Shown here piece after piece: positions 1-8,944 of a DNA stretch of 64,000 nucleotides. Origin of the DNA: Sphingomonas sp. YR710 (GTDB lineage: Bacteria; Pseudomonadota; Alphaproteobacteria; Sphingomonadales; Sphingomonadaceae); contig NZ_FMZJ01000014.1 of assembly GCF_900101455.1 (NCBI RefSeq), positions 58,111 to 122,110 of the forward strand. Direction: 5' to 3'. Below the pieces are notes generated by a model that was not told the DNA's origin, did not search any database, and was given only the letters and a program-made list of their open reading frames with translations. The translations under genes were made by a program, and so were the position numbers. Position 1 is the stretch's first letter; each line of letters opens with the position of its first letter.

Positions 1-2
1 CG

Positions 3-398
3 ACCTCGGGAACGACAGGTGAGATCCGGATTTCCGAACTGGTGGATCCGATCACCGCACAGCCCGAGGCGGCCGAGTTGCGGCTGGCCATTCCCGTAAT
101 TTGCAACGCACCGCACCGGCTTGTCATGCGCAGCGGCAATGGCGGCCTGCTACGCCAGGGCGGGACCTCGGCTCGACAGGGCGCGTTCGCGCAGTTTCTG
201 ACCTACCGGTTCGGCGCGGCCTGGGCGAACCGACGGGTTACGCGCGGGAGCGATATCGCCGGTCAACTCGTGATCAACGCCGATAGCGCTCGAACAGGTG
301 ATGTCATCCTGTCCTTCAACGTTGACAAAGGTGAGATATCATTAGTGGCGGGAACCTATTCCGATCAGATCATCATAGAATTTCAGGCTACGAATTAA
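3..398 (+). CDS. Spore coat U domain fimbrial subunit, 5'-truncated by the window edge
   Basis: The frame is open from base 3 to the TAA at 396-398, so the N-terminus lies before the window; the GTG at 42 is internal, not the start. The visible 131 residues have the features of a spore-coat-protein-U (SCPU) domain: a PVICNAP segment with the conserved cysteine, a GGLL turn, and a C-terminal GTYSDQIIIEFQ strand close to the GxYxDTIxV ending of Csu pilins. Such proteins are secreted subunits polymerised by donor-strand exchange. It is followed directly by a PapD-type chaperone, an usher and a second SCPU protein, the order csuB-csuC-csuD-csuE, so this is probably the last minor subunit before the chaperone. 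Family assignment is firm; the exact role is inferred from position. Confidence 0.75.
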   Translation, partial: TSGTTGEIRISELVDPITAQPEAAELRLAIPVICNAPHRLVMRSGNGGLLRQGGTSARQGAFAQFLTYRFGAAWANRRVTRGSDIAGQLVINADSARTGDVILSFNVDKGEISLVAGTYSDQIIIEFQATN

Positions 399-432
399 TT
401 CTCAAAATAACATTTATACATTGGGGGTGGAT

Positions 433-1188
433 ATGTCCAAAATATCATCAAGATTAAAGACCGGGGTAGTGATGGCATCCCTGATCATGGCCTGGCAGGC
501 AGGCGAGGCCATGACGGTGCAGCCCGTCGTCGTCGACCTGAGCACGGCGGGCCGCCGCATGAGCCAGATCGTGACGGTTGAGAACAGCTTCGCCAACCCG
601 CTCCCCGTCGAGTTGCGGGTGGAGGAGCTCCTGATCGACGAAAAGGGCGTACACGGGACGGGGAAAGATCCTGGCGATCTGCTCGTTTTCCCGCCGCAGG
701 CAATGATTCAGCCGGGCCAGACCCAGTCTTTCCGCGTGCAATTCGTCGGCAATCCCGATCTGGCGCGCAGCAAGCATTATTATGTGACCGTCGCCCAGTT
801 GCCGGTCAAGCTGCCCGAAGGCCAGTCGGCAATCCAGATCCTCTACAACTTCCAGGTGCTGGCCAGCGTCGGACCGACGGGTGCCCGGCCCCAGCTCAGG
901 ATCCAGACGACGGAAGTGGCCAGGGATGACACGGGCCATTCGGTGCCGGCGATTACCCTGTCCAACGACAGTCCGACCTATGGCTATCTGTCGAAAGGGC
1001 GGTTGCGCATCATCGAGAAGGACGCGGCCGGACGGGAAGTTTTTCGCAAGACGCTTGCCGGCCCGGAAATCCAGCAGAGCATCGGCTTCGGCCTGATCGG
1101 CGCCGGCCAGACGCGCCGCGTGATCGTGCCGGTAGAGCTGCCCTCAAGCGAAGGCTCGATCGATGCGCAGTTCACCCCCGAAAATTGA
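433..1188 (+). CDS. Periplasmic fimbrial chaperone (PapD/CsuC type)
   Basis: A 251-residue protein with an N-terminal signal segment (hydrophobic VVMASLIMAW, likely cleavage after GEA) and two immunoglobulin-like domains. Family features are visible: the G1-type strand PGQTQSFRVQF, which donates to pilin subunits, and the SKHYYVTVAQLPV segment. It should bind unfolded SCPU subunits in the periplasm and deliver them to the usher. The ATG at 433 is preferred over the TTG at 421 because a GGGGG tract lies just upstream at the right spacing. The 3' end overlaps the usher start by 26 bases, implying translational coupling in one fimbrial operon. Confidence 0.88.
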   Translation: MSKISSRLKTGVVMASLIMAWQAGEAMTVQPVVVDLSTAGRRMSQIVTVENSFANPLPVELRVEELLIDEKGVHGTGKDPGDLLVFPPQAMIQPGQTQSFRVQFVGNPDLARSKHYYVTVAQLPVKLPEGQSAIQILYNFQVLASVGPTGARPQLRIQTTEVARDDTGHSVPAITLSNDSPTYGYLSKGRLRIIEKDAAGREVFRKTLAGPEIQQSIGFGLIGAGQTRRVIVPVELPSSEGSIDAQFTPEN

Positions 1189-3712
1189 ACAGCAGGAGAC
1201 ACGCCGCCTTTGGCAGTTGCTGGTGGGGTGCGCGTTGACCGCATTGTCGACGGCCAGCGCCTGGGCCGATCAACCGGGCGAAACGTTGCAAGCGCAGCAG
1301 CAACATGTCGTGCTGGACCGGCCGACGCTGGCAGATCCCAATGTCATGACGCGTCTGAACCCGACGGGGCGAGCGGTGACGCTCACGGTGCCCGCGAAGG
1401 ATGGAGCGATCTATCTTGGCGATCTGGTGATCACGATCGACACCGACGACAAGGTCGAATTTGCGGCCCAGCGGTTGCTCGACCTTCTGATCAATGTGCT
1501 CGATCCAAATGTATTGAAGACATTGCAGGCGAGTTTCGCCGGCAAGACGACGCTGACGATGGCCGATTTCGCCGCGACCGGCATCGAACTCCGTTATGAT
1601 CCGCAGCAGCTCGCCGTCATTTTGACGATCGCGGCCGAGCGGCGCGCCACGCAGACGCTGATGGTCAGCCCGCTCGATCGCGCCCGTCTTGGCGATTTCA
1701 TCAAGCCGGCAGCGTTCAGCGCGTATCTGAACGTGCGCGGTAATGTCGATTATCTGTCCGACGGCCCCGATACCGGCGTGCAGTCACCTGTGATGTTCCT
1801 CGATGGCGCCGCTCGCATCCTCGGAACCGTTGCCGAGTCCGAGGCGATCTGGCAGCCGGGCTCTAACGGCGTTGATTTCCAGCGGCTCGGGTCGCGCCTT
1901 GTCTATGACGATCAGGATCATCTGATGCGCTGGACCTTAGGCGACCTTCAGCCCACCGCGCGGGGATTCCAGGCGTCGCCGGAAATTTCCGGACTTTCGG
2001 TGTTCCGCTCCTACAGCGTGTTGCAGCCGCAGCAGATCGCGCGTCCGCGTGGCGACCGCAGTTTCCAGCTCGACCGGCCATCGACCGTGGAGGTGCAGAT
2101 CAACGGGCAGACCGTGCGCCGGCTGCAGCTGTCGCCGGGCACCTATGACCTGCGCAACTTCCCGTTCACGCAGGGCGCCAATGACATCAAGCTGTCGATC
2201 ATCGACGATACTGGCCGGACGCAGCTGCTGCGTTTCAACATCTTCCTCGATCAATCGCAATTGGCGCGCGGGCTCAGCGAGTTCGGCTTCTACGCGGGTG
2301 TTCTGTCACCTCTTGAGAGTCATGGGCCGCATTATACGAACGACTTCGCGGTCAGCGGGTATTTTCGCCATGGCTTCACGGATTCGCTGACGCTCGGCGC
2401 CAATTTCCAGGCCGCCCCCGGCAGTCGCATGGGCGGCGTGGAAGCGGTGCTGGGGACGGCGATCGGCACATTTGCGACGACCGTTTCGGCGTCGGATATC
2501 GACAGCTTCGGTTCCGGATATGCGACACAGGTCACCTTTCAGCGCCTCATTCAACGCGGAGGCGGGCGATCGGACTCGCTCAGCCTGTTCTTCGAAGGCC
2601 GCAGCCGCAACTTCGGGCCGATGGGAATCCTGGCGCCCAGCAATCCGTTCAAATGGGAGACTGGTGGCGGCTATTCGCATGCCTTCAGTGACTATTTCTA
2701 CGGCGGCGTCGACGGGCGCTATTCGAGCGGACGCGACGCGCAGCGCGATCTCTATACGCTGCGTGGCACGCTGGGCTGGCGGATCAACGACCGGATCAGC
2801 GCGACCAGCGACGTCAGATGGGAACGCGACAATGTCCATAGCGGCGTCGGCGCGCTGCTTTCACTGACCATACGCTTCGGGCGTTTCGCGAACGCGCGCG
2901 CCGATTATGACACGCGCGATCATCGCGCGCGGCTATCGTACAATGTCATCCACGGGCAGGGCGTGGGGTCCTATAATCTGGCGGGCGACATCGAGCGCAG
3001 CAAATTCGGATCCGGCATCAACGCGACCGGCACCTATTTCGCGAACCGTGCGGAACTGGGGCTCAGCCATTACGGCACGTTCAAAAATACGTTCGGCGCG
3101 TCGACCGGGCAGCGGACATCTTTCCGCTTCGCCTCGTCGCTGGCGGTCGCGGACGGGACGGCTGCGATCGGCCGGCCGATCTACGACAGTTTCGCGATCG
3201 TCCGTGGTCATGAGAGCCTGAAGGGCGCATCGATCATGGTCGACCCCACGGTGTTCGGCTATACGGCGGCAACCGGTATGCTCGGTACGGCGGTTCAGCC
3301 GAGTCTGAGCTCCTATGCCGAACGCACGCTGACCGTCGACGCACCGAACGCACCCGCCGGCATCGATCTGGGGCAGGGGGCTTACCGTCTCTATCCACCC
3401 TATCGCAGCGGCTACAGCTTGCGGGTCGGCTCCGACTATAGCGTGACCGCGCTGGGCCGATTCCTTGATGCTTCGGGCGAACCGGTCGCGCTGGTAACGG
3501 GCTCGGCGATCGAAATGGCGCATCCGGATCGCGAACCCGTGACCGTCTTCACCAACAAGGACGGCCGGTTTGGCCTGACCGGCCTGGCCCCCGGCAAATG
3601 GTATATCGAGATGCACGATGCGGATAAGAGCCGCTTCACGATCAATATCCCCAAGGGCACCGAGGGTATCGTTCGCACAGGCGACATGAAACCTTCGCAG
3701 GAAGGTGAGTGA
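1163..3712 (+). CDS. Fimbrial outer-membrane usher (FimD/CsuD type)
   Basis: An 849-residue outer-membrane usher. After a cytoplasmic-like leader of about 20 residues a signal peptide (LLVGCALTALSTASAWA) can be seen. The N-terminal periplasmic domain, a long beta-barrel region rich in alternating aromatic/polar strands (roughly residues 230-700), the middle plug segment, and a C-terminal carboxypeptidase-like beta-sandwich (VFTNKDGRFGLTGLAPGKW) follow in the usual order. It accepts chaperone-subunit complexes and extrudes the pilus. The ATG at 1163 overlaps the chaperone gene by 26 bases; the length is normal for the family. Confidence 0.9.
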   Translation: MRSSPPKIEQQETRRLWQLLVGCALTALSTASAWADQPGETLQAQQQHVVLDRPTLADPNVMTRLNPTGRAVTLTVPAKDGAIYLGDLVITIDTDDKVEFAAQRLLDLLINVLDPNVLKTLQASFAGKTTLTMADFAATGIELRYDPQQLAVILTIAAERRATQTLMVSPLDRARLGDFIKPAAFSAYLNVRGNVDYLSDGPDTGVQSPVMFLDGAARILGTVAESEAIWQPGSNGVDFQRLGSRLVYDDQDHLMRWTLGDLQPTARGFQASPEISGLSVFRSYSVLQPQQIARPRGDRSFQLDRPSTVEVQINGQTVRRLQLSPGTYDLRNFPFTQGANDIKLSIIDDTGRTQLLRFNIFLDQSQLARGLSEFGFYAGVLSPLESHGPHYTNDFAVSGYFRHGFTDSLTLGANFQAAPGSRMGGVEAVLGTAIGTFATTVSASDIDSFGSGYATQVTFQRLIQRGGGRSDSLSLFFEGRSRNFGPMGILAPSNPFKWETGGGYSHAFSDYFYGGVDGRYSSGRDAQRDLYTLRGTLGWRINDRISATSDVRWERDNVHSGVGALLSLTIRFGRFANARADYDTRDHRARLSYNVIHGQGVGSYNLAGDIERSKFGSGINATGTYFANRAELGLSHYGTFKNTFGASTGQRTSFRFASSLAVADGTAAIGRPIYDSFAIVRGHESLKGASIMVDPTVFGYTAATGMLGTAVQPSLSSYAERTLTVDAPNAPAGIDLGQGAYRLYPPYRSGYSLRVGSDYSVTALGRFLDASGEPVALVTGSAIEMAHPDREPVTVFTNKDGRFGLTGLAPGKWYIEMHDADKSRFTINIPKGTEGIVRTGDMKPSQEGE

Positions 3713-3717
3713 AACCC

Positions 3718-4716
3718 ATGAAAAACTTCGCCTCAACATTCGGCATCGGCTGCGCGGTCATCGCCCTGATGCCGTCGGCCCCTGGCTGGGCGGCCAGCTG
3801 CGGGGTCTCGGGTCAGGCGCAGGCTTCGCCGACCATAACCTATGATCCCTTCTCACCAACTGGATTGACTCAGGTGACGATACCTTTGGTTCTGACGCGC
3901 TTCGCGGTCGGCGCCGCCAAGACGCAGTCGGTCAATTTCGTGCTGACCAAGGCGATCGGAACGCCGAATTACCAGATCCTCTATAATGGTTCGAGCGTGC
4001 TCTACACCGAGGGCAATACGATGGGGCACCCCCAGATCAACTCGCAGGCTTCGGGTGAAATCTTCTACAGTTTCGGAGGGGCTTCGCAGCCCGACCAGTC
4101 GACACCGTTCAATCTGGTGGTGACTGTGCCGGCCAATGTCGATCTTTCGGCGGGCAAGCCGATCGATTTCGACATCAGCTATGTCTGCAAGGGGACGGGC
4201 GGCCTGAGCGATGTCAATACGCCGACCAAGTTGGCGCAGGCGATCCACATCAACGTCAACGTGCTGAGCGCGCTGCAGGCGAGCTATGTCGGCCCGGCGC
4301 TCGATTTCGGCGAAGTCGGCGACAAGACCGATGCCGATGTCGCGACCACGCCCATCCTGAGAACCGGCTATGTACGGGTCGCGAGTTCGGGGCCTTATTC
4401 GGTCGCTGTCACGTCGCAAAACGGATATCGGCTCACCTTCCCGGGCGGCAATCCGGCTCTGGCGGCGCAATCGCTAAATTATCAGGCAACCTTTGTCGGT
4501 CAGACTCGCAGCGATGCTAATATAACAACCATCTCGCAGACCTGCACGCGCGCCGGGCTGGCCGGCTCGCCACCGACCCAGGGCATCTTGCTACCGGTTG
4601 ACGTCCGGTTGACCAGCGGCGGCAAGACGAAGACGCCGGCCCCGAATTATCAGGACGTGCTGACGATCACCATTGCGCCGCTGGTTGCAACGACACCGGG
4701 AACCACCTGTTCCTGA
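3718..4716 (+). CDS. SCPU-domain tip protein (CsuE-like)
   Basis: A 332-residue secreted protein with signal peptide (GCAVIALMPSAPGWAAS, cleavage near AA-SC). It contains two SCPU-like halves: an N-terminal one with paired cysteines (SCGVSG and SYVCKG) and a C-terminal pilin-like one starting near LQASYVGPALDFGEV. Two-domain SCPU proteins after the usher are the tip adhesins of archaic Csu pili, so this is most likely the CsuE equivalent. ATG 3718 is chosen over GTG 3709 because an AGGTGAG ribosome-binding site sits 8-10 bases upstream. It ends the operon; the next gene converges 7 bases downstream. Confidence 0.8.
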   Translation: MKNFASTFGIGCAVIALMPSAPGWAASCGVSGQAQASPTITYDPFSPTGLTQVTIPLVLTRFAVGAAKTQSVNFVLTKAIGTPNYQILYNGSSVLYTEGNTMGHPQINSQASGEIFYSFGGASQPDQSTPFNLVVTVPANVDLSAGKPIDFDISYVCKGTGGLSDVNTPTKLAQAIHINVNVLSALQASYVGPALDFGEVGDKTDADVATTPILRTGYVRVASSGPYSVAVTSQNGYRLTFPGGNPALAAQSLNYQATFVGQTRSDANITTISQTCTRAGLAGSPPTQGILLPVDVRLTSGGKTKTPAPNYQDVLTITIAPLVATTPGTTCS

Positions 4717-4723
4717 GCTATGT

Positions 4724-5173
4724 TCAGAGCGGCACGATCCGAACCGATAGTGTGCCACTCACATTTTCGCCGGCGCCGCGCAGCGCAACGCTATGTGTCT
4801 TCCGCGCGGCATGCGATGAAGACGAAATTAGCGTGGACCCTTCCTGTGCCAGCGCGATTTCGACACCATCGACCACCAATCGGGCATTGGTCAGCTCAGG
4901 CGAGTGATCGACAAGCACCTGATAGCCGCTCGGATTATTGCAGAATTCGGAGAGCGTACCGAGGCTAGTTTCGCCATTGCCGTTCGGTGTCACGACATTG
5001 GCCACCAGCGAAGCGCGGCAGGCCACCGGTACGAAGCCGGAGATCTCCAGTGTCAGGGAGTTACCCTGAGAGGGTTCCGCCGCCGTCGCCGCGCATGACA
5101 TCCCGGCTGTCACGATTGCCCCCAGAAGAAGGGCCCGAATATGCGCCGTCGAAAAGTTCCCCCGCAATGCCAT
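4724..5173 (-). CDS. Small secreted SCPU-like protein, convergent to the fimbrial operon
   Basis: A 149-residue protein with a clear signal peptide (RALLLGAIVTAGMSCAATAA). The mature part has a beta-rich pattern with two cysteines (PVACRASL and SEFCNNPSGYQVLV) and the ending SGTLSVRIVPL, which resembles single-domain SCPU or other fimbrial subunits. The start at 5173 is well supported: GGAGG lies seven bases upstream, whereas the open frame beyond it has no signal peptide or ribosome site. It is transcribed towards the tip gene, with stop codons 7 bases apart, so it has its own promoter. It could be an accessory subunit or an unrelated small exported beta protein. Confidence 0.65.
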   Translation of the reverse strand: MALRGNFSTAHIRALLLGAIVTAGMSCAATAAEPSQGNSLTLEISGFVPVACRASLVANVVTPNGNGETSLGTLSEFCNNPSGYQVLVDHSPELTNARLVVDGVEIALAQEGSTLISSSSHAARKTHSVALRGAGENVSGTLSVRIVPL

Positions 5174-5647
5174 CTTGTGCCTCCGTGATGCCCCAAAGGT
5201 CTTTTGGCAGCACCTCGCAAAAACGAAGGCGCTGCGACCATTTTTGCTCGTGAGGGAACTTTGCGGCGCCGGGCCGACAGCTCGGCCGATGGATCGGGAG
5301 AGCGTGGGCAGCGCGTACAACCGGAAAGTTCGGACACGTCGGTAAGGGGCATCTACTACGTAAAATCCACAGTCAAGCCTCAATCGTGGGAGCGGCGAAG
5401 ACGTTACCGGAAAAGCATCACGGGAACGCTGGTCGCAGCGCGATCACGCGCCGGTTCCGTAGGGGTATATGTCAATAGTGATGATTCCGGCAGGAGTTTA
5501 CGATCGGCTCTAACTTGGCTCAGGGTAAAAGATAAGGCGGTCGGAGTGAAATATGGTACCGCGCACGGAAGAAAAAGCAGATCGGGCGAAAAGCCGGGTT
5601 GCTCCGTGACTGGTAAGATCGTGTCGGCAGGCGCCGGATATTGGCGA
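5174..5647. promoter_or_regulatory. Divergent intergenic region between the SCPU-like gene and the kinase gene
   Basis: About 470 bases with no supported gene; the kinase frame stays open through it but the translated segment is low-complexity and basic with no recognisable domain. It must hold the promoters of both divergent genes. A CTACGTAAAAT box lies at 5356-5366. No terminator or clear sigma-70 promoter was identified by eye. Confidence 0.5.
5357..5362. promoter_or_regulatory. TACGTA box upstream of the FixL-like kinase gene
   Basis: Palindromic TACGTA in the context CTACGTAAAAT. The same extended sequence precedes the MASE1 kinase gene (11821 onward), and TACGTA also precedes the FixJ-like regulator (8048). 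LuxR/FixJ-type regulators commonly bind short palindromes of this kind; binding here is inferred from the shared motif only. Confidence 0.4.
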
Positions 5648-7582
5648 ATGCTTTCCCGGTCCCGACCACTGATCTTTTGCTCCAGGCTGATTGCCAGCCG
5701 ATCCGGCCGATGGAACTGGTCGTTGCCCAAGGCGGCATCACTGGCCTCCCGCGCTTTGCTGGCTCTGGCCTGCGTCGCGGCTGCGGGGTTGATCAGGTTG
5801 GCGCTCGACGACGTGGTTGGAGGCTCGTTTCCCTATCTTCCCTTCACCGTGGCGGTGTTGCTTGCCGCGGCCCTGGGGGGCTGGGCTGCCGGCATCATCG
5901 CGTTGGTCCTGTCGCAGATTCTGGCGGCGATGCTCGTGCAAATCTCGCCGGTCGATTCCGGGCGTTCGATCAATGCCCTGCTGTTTGGCATCGTCTCGCT
6001 GGCCATTATCGGTGTGGCCGAGAAGATGAATGCCCTGCGCGATGAGGCGCGGCGGAGCGAGGAGGAGGCGCATCGGCGACGCAAGCAGGCAGAGCGATCG
6101 AAAGAGGAGTTCAGCCTGATGATCGATGGGGCAAGGGACTATGCCTTTCATCTGCTCGACGCCGCAGGCTATGTGACGAGCTGGAATTCGGGCGCAGAAC
6201 GCCTCACCGGCTGGCGGGAGGGTGAAGTGCTCAATCGCCATGTCGGCATGCTGTATCCGGCCCGGGCCGGCGCCGATTCCGTGCCAGAGCGGGATATTGC
6301 AGAAGCGCGCAGCTTCGGGAACCTGGAACGCGAAGCCTATCGCTGCCGCCGTGATGGAAGCGAGTTTCTGGCCCATGTATCGATTACGGCGCTGCATGAT
6401 GCGGACGGGCAGATCATCGGTTTCGGCCAGATCCTTCGCGACATCACGCGCGAGCGTGCCGCTGCCAACGAACTTTGCGCTCATGCCGCGCATCTGCGAT
6501 CGATATTGTCGACCGTGCCGGAAGGCATGATCGTGACGAACGAGCGGGGGCAGATCCAGTTCTTCAGCGTTGCGGCCGAGGAGATACTGGGTGTGAAGAG
6601 CGACGAGGTGATCGGGCTCAATGCCAACATCTTCGTACCGCGCGCCAACCGTGCCGTGCAGGCCCGCAATCTACGGAAATTCGTCCGTGAGGGACGGCGG
6701 AACGGCTCTCCACGGCGTCGAATAATGGTGCGCCGTTTTGACGGATCGACCTTTCAAGCGGAAGTTTCGATCGGCCAGGCCGTGAGCGGCGATCAACGGA
6801 TTCTGACCATTTTCATACGAGACATGACCGAACATGATATCACCGAGGCCCGGCTCGAAGAGCTGCGCCAGGATCTTGTTCACGCCACGCGTGTCAGTTC
6901 GATGGGGGCGATGGCGTCCACACTTGCGCATGAAATCAATCAGCCGCTGGCGACGATGCTGATTTTCGTCGAAACCGCCCGGGCCCATGTTCCCGCGAAC
7001 GATCCGGATCAGAGCGAGGCGCTGGATGAGGCGATTGGCCAGGCCCGACGCGTTGGGGACATTGTCCGGAAGCTTCGGGAGTTCGTCGCACGAGGAGAGG
7101 TCGTCCGGACGATCGAATCCCTGCCGAATTTGATCGAAGATGCATTGAGCATAGGAAGAATAAGGCAGATGGCGCAGAGTATTCCGATCAGGCTCGCGCT
7201 GGACGAGGATGTCGGGCCGGTGCTTGTCGATCGCGTGCAAATTCAGCAAGTCGTGATCAACTTGCTACGGAATGCGATCGAGGCGTTAGCGGGCTGCCAG
7301 CGTTGCGAATTGCGAATATCGGCGCGACGCGAGCGCGGGCTGGTTCAGGTCACCATCGCCGATACAGGGCCAGGTGTGTCGGCGAACATCGCCAAAAAAT
7401 TGTTTGCGGCCTTCAATTCCTCCAAAGGCGATGGCATGGGGTTGGGGCTTTCGATCTGCCGTACCATCGTGGAGGCCAATGGCGGCAGGATCTGGTATGA
7501 GGCCCATCCCGATGGGGGCTCGCGGTTCCACTTCACGCTGTTGCGGGCAAGCGCCTTTCCTGTCGGCGATGCAGTCCACTGA
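5648..7582 (+). CDS. FixL-like membrane sensor histidine kinase (DUF4118-PAS-PAS-HisKA-HATPase)
   Basis: A 644-residue kinase from the ATG at 5648. Residues 30-125 form two to four membrane segments resembling the KdpD-type DUF4118 region, followed by a charged coil (RRSEEEAHRRRKQ). PAS domains follow at about 155-270 and 275-400. The phosphoacceptor is His428 in AHEINQPLA, and the ATPase domain shows NAIEA (N box), DTGPGV (G1) and GMGLGLSI (G2). PAS2 resembles FixL, but the position of the FixL haem histidine (RxxxH in the F helix) reads RAVQA, so classical haem ligation is unlikely. Its partner is probably the FixJ-like gene 525 bases downstream. The start is uncertain, since no strong ribosome-binding site is visible. 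Confidence 0.82.
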   Translation: MLSRSRPLIFCSRLIASRSGRWNWSLPKAASLASRALLALACVAAAGLIRLALDDVVGGSFPYLPFTVAVLLAAALGGWAAGIIALVLSQILAAMLVQISPVDSGRSINALLFGIVSLAIIGVAEKMNALRDEARRSEEEAHRRRKQAERSKEEFSLMIDGARDYAFHLLDAAGYVTSWNSGAERLTGWREGEVLNRHVGMLYPARAGADSVPERDIAEARSFGNLEREAYRCRRDGSEFLAHVSITALHDADGQIIGFGQILRDITRERAAANELCAHAAHLRSILSTVPEGMIVTNERGQIQFFSVAAEEILGVKSDEVIGLNANIFVPRANRAVQARNLRKFVREGRRNGSPRRRIMVRRFDGSTFQAEVSIGQAVSGDQRILTIFIRDMTEHDITEARLEELRQDLVHATRVSSMGAMASTLAHEINQPLATMLIFVETARAHVPANDPDQSEALDEAIGQARRVGDIVRKLREFVARGEVVRTIESLPNLIEDALSIGRIRQMAQSIPIRLALDEDVGPVLVDRVQIQQVVINLLRNAIEALAGCQRCELRISARRERGLVQVTIADTGPGVSANIAKKLFAAFNSSKGDGMGLGLSICRTIVEANGGRIWYEAHPDGGSRFHFTLLRASAFPVGDAVH

Positions 7583-8107
7583 ATCCTGGCCAATGCAGGC
7601 CGGTCGATTTCATCCCGGGCATCTACAAGCGGACGGAGATTATGCGGACAGAGTTGAGGCTGGTTTTGCCGGATGGTGGCGACTCGGGCTTTTGGGCAAT
7701 CTGCGGAGCACAAACTGACGAACGAATTCATGCGCGACGAGCCTGGGCGGACTATTGCAGTAGTGACAGCGCTAGACAAAGGCCCGGATCAAGGGTCATG
7801 CGCCGATAGGCAGACCGTTTCCGGATTTCCACCCATTCCAGTCATATGACATAGAAGAAGCACCGTATGCGGGCCATTTTCTGCAATTTCGGTAAGGAAG
7901 AGGCGTGCGATCAGCGATCGGGAGATTCGCGTTTCAAGATCGATATCTCTCGCTGCGAAGCATTGTGGTTATCACTTAGGGAACAAACCCGATTTTGTTT
8001 GTATGAGCGATAGGGAAAGGTTTAATTCACCAAATATGGCGTAAGTTTACGTATTAAGGCTCTGAAGTAACTGTGCGATATAGTACAAATCGGGGGAGGT
8101 ATGCGTA
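7583..8107. promoter_or_regulatory. Intergenic region upstream of the FixJ-like regulator
   Basis: 525 bases without a supported gene. The last 130 bases are AT-rich relative to the surroundings, contain the TACGTA box at 8048-8053, and end with the ribosome-binding site GGGGGAGG (about 8092-8099). A four-codon ORF (ATG 8101, TAA) overlaps the leader immediately before the real start. Nothing else could be supported. Confidence 0.45.
8048..8053. promoter_or_regulatory. TACGTA box upstream of the FixJ-like regulator gene
   Basis: TACGTA within GTTTACGTATTAAG, 55 bases before the ATG. It matches the boxes before the two neighbouring kinase genes, which suggests auto- or co-regulation by a LuxR-type protein, possibly this gene's own product. 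Inference from motif sharing. Confidence 0.4.
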
Positions 8108-8887
8108 ATGGATAACATCATCATCCGGAATCCGACACTTCTTGAGAAGACAGTGCCGTTTCGTTCCAGATCTCTCGTGCCGCCTCGATTGCGGGTAGCC
8201 GCCGGTACCAATGGCGCGGGGAACTCGGATGGAGCGCCCCCGGAGCGTCAGAGCAGAGAGACGCGTGTGCCCGTCGCAAGCCCCTATATGGTGCATATCA
8301 TCGATGATGAGGAAGGTATTCGTCGGGCTCTGACCTTCATGCTCAGGAAAGCAGGTTTTGGCGTAACATCCTGGGCAAATGGCAAGGCCTTTCTCGATCA
8401 ATTGCGGCGACTGAGCGATGGCTGCGTCCTGCTCGATATTCGCATGCAGGAGATGGATGGTCTTGAGGTCCAGGAAGCCATGCTGGCCGCGGGATGTACT
8501 TTACCCGTGATTATCCTGACGGGGCATGGCGACGTTTCGACAGCCGTTGCGGCGATGAAGGCTGGCGCGGTCGACTTTCTGGAAAAGCCCTTCGAATGCG
8601 ATGATCTGCTGCGGGCCATCGAGCGTGCATTTGACAGGATCGAGCAGGCTGGACAGGTCGAGACTCAGACGGCCGACGCTTCGCTCAAGATCGCGGCGCT
8701 GACATCCCGCGAGCAGGAGATTCTCAACGGGCTTGCGCTCGGTCTTCCAAACAAGACCATCGCTTATGATCTGGGCATTTCCGCTCGAACGGTCGAGGTT
8801 CACCGCGCCAACCTGATGATGAAATTGCGGGTGCGGAGCTTCCCGGAGGCGCTGCGGATCGCGTTCGCGGCCGGTCTGGGCGCCTGA
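8108..8887 (+). CDS. FixJ/NarL-family response regulator (receiver + LuxR HTH)
   Basis: A 259-residue regulator. After an atypical tail of about 60 residues (rich in Arg, Pro, Gly) comes a receiver domain (62-180) with acidic pocket HIIDDEEG, phosphoacceptor Asp110 in LLDIRM, and the TGHGDV and LEKPF motifs typical of FixJ. A LuxR-type helix-turn-helix follows (about 192-255: LTSREQEILNGLALG, ISARTVEVHRANLMMKL). The start has a strong GGGGGAGG site eight bases upstream. It lies between two histidine kinases of the HE(I/L)NQPL class and is the obvious output regulator for one or both. The N-terminal extension is unusual for FixJ proteins; a later start near residue 59 would give a normal-length protein, but the ribosome site favours 8108. 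Confidence 0.88.
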   Translation: MDNIIIRNPTLLEKTVPFRSRSLVPPRLRVAAGTNGAGNSDGAPPERQSRETRVPVASPYMVHIIDDEEGIRRALTFMLRKAGFGVTSWANGKAFLDQLRRLSDGCVLLDIRMQEMDGLEVQEAMLAAGCTLPVIILTGHGDVSTAVAAMKAGAVDFLEKPFECDDLLRAIERAFDRIEQAGQVETQTADASLKIAALTSREQEILNGLALGLPNKTIAYDLGISARTVEVHRANLMMKLRVRSFPEALRIAFAAGLGA

Positions 8888-8944
8888 TCCGGGGCCTTAT
8901 CCGGTCGTGATCGCAGGCCCGTGCCGACGAAAGTCGGAAAAGGC

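Noticed and set aside
5204..5647. Upstream in-frame extension of the FixL-like kinase
   Set aside because: The extra 148 residues have no domain, overlap the promoter region of the divergent gene and contain the TACGTA box.
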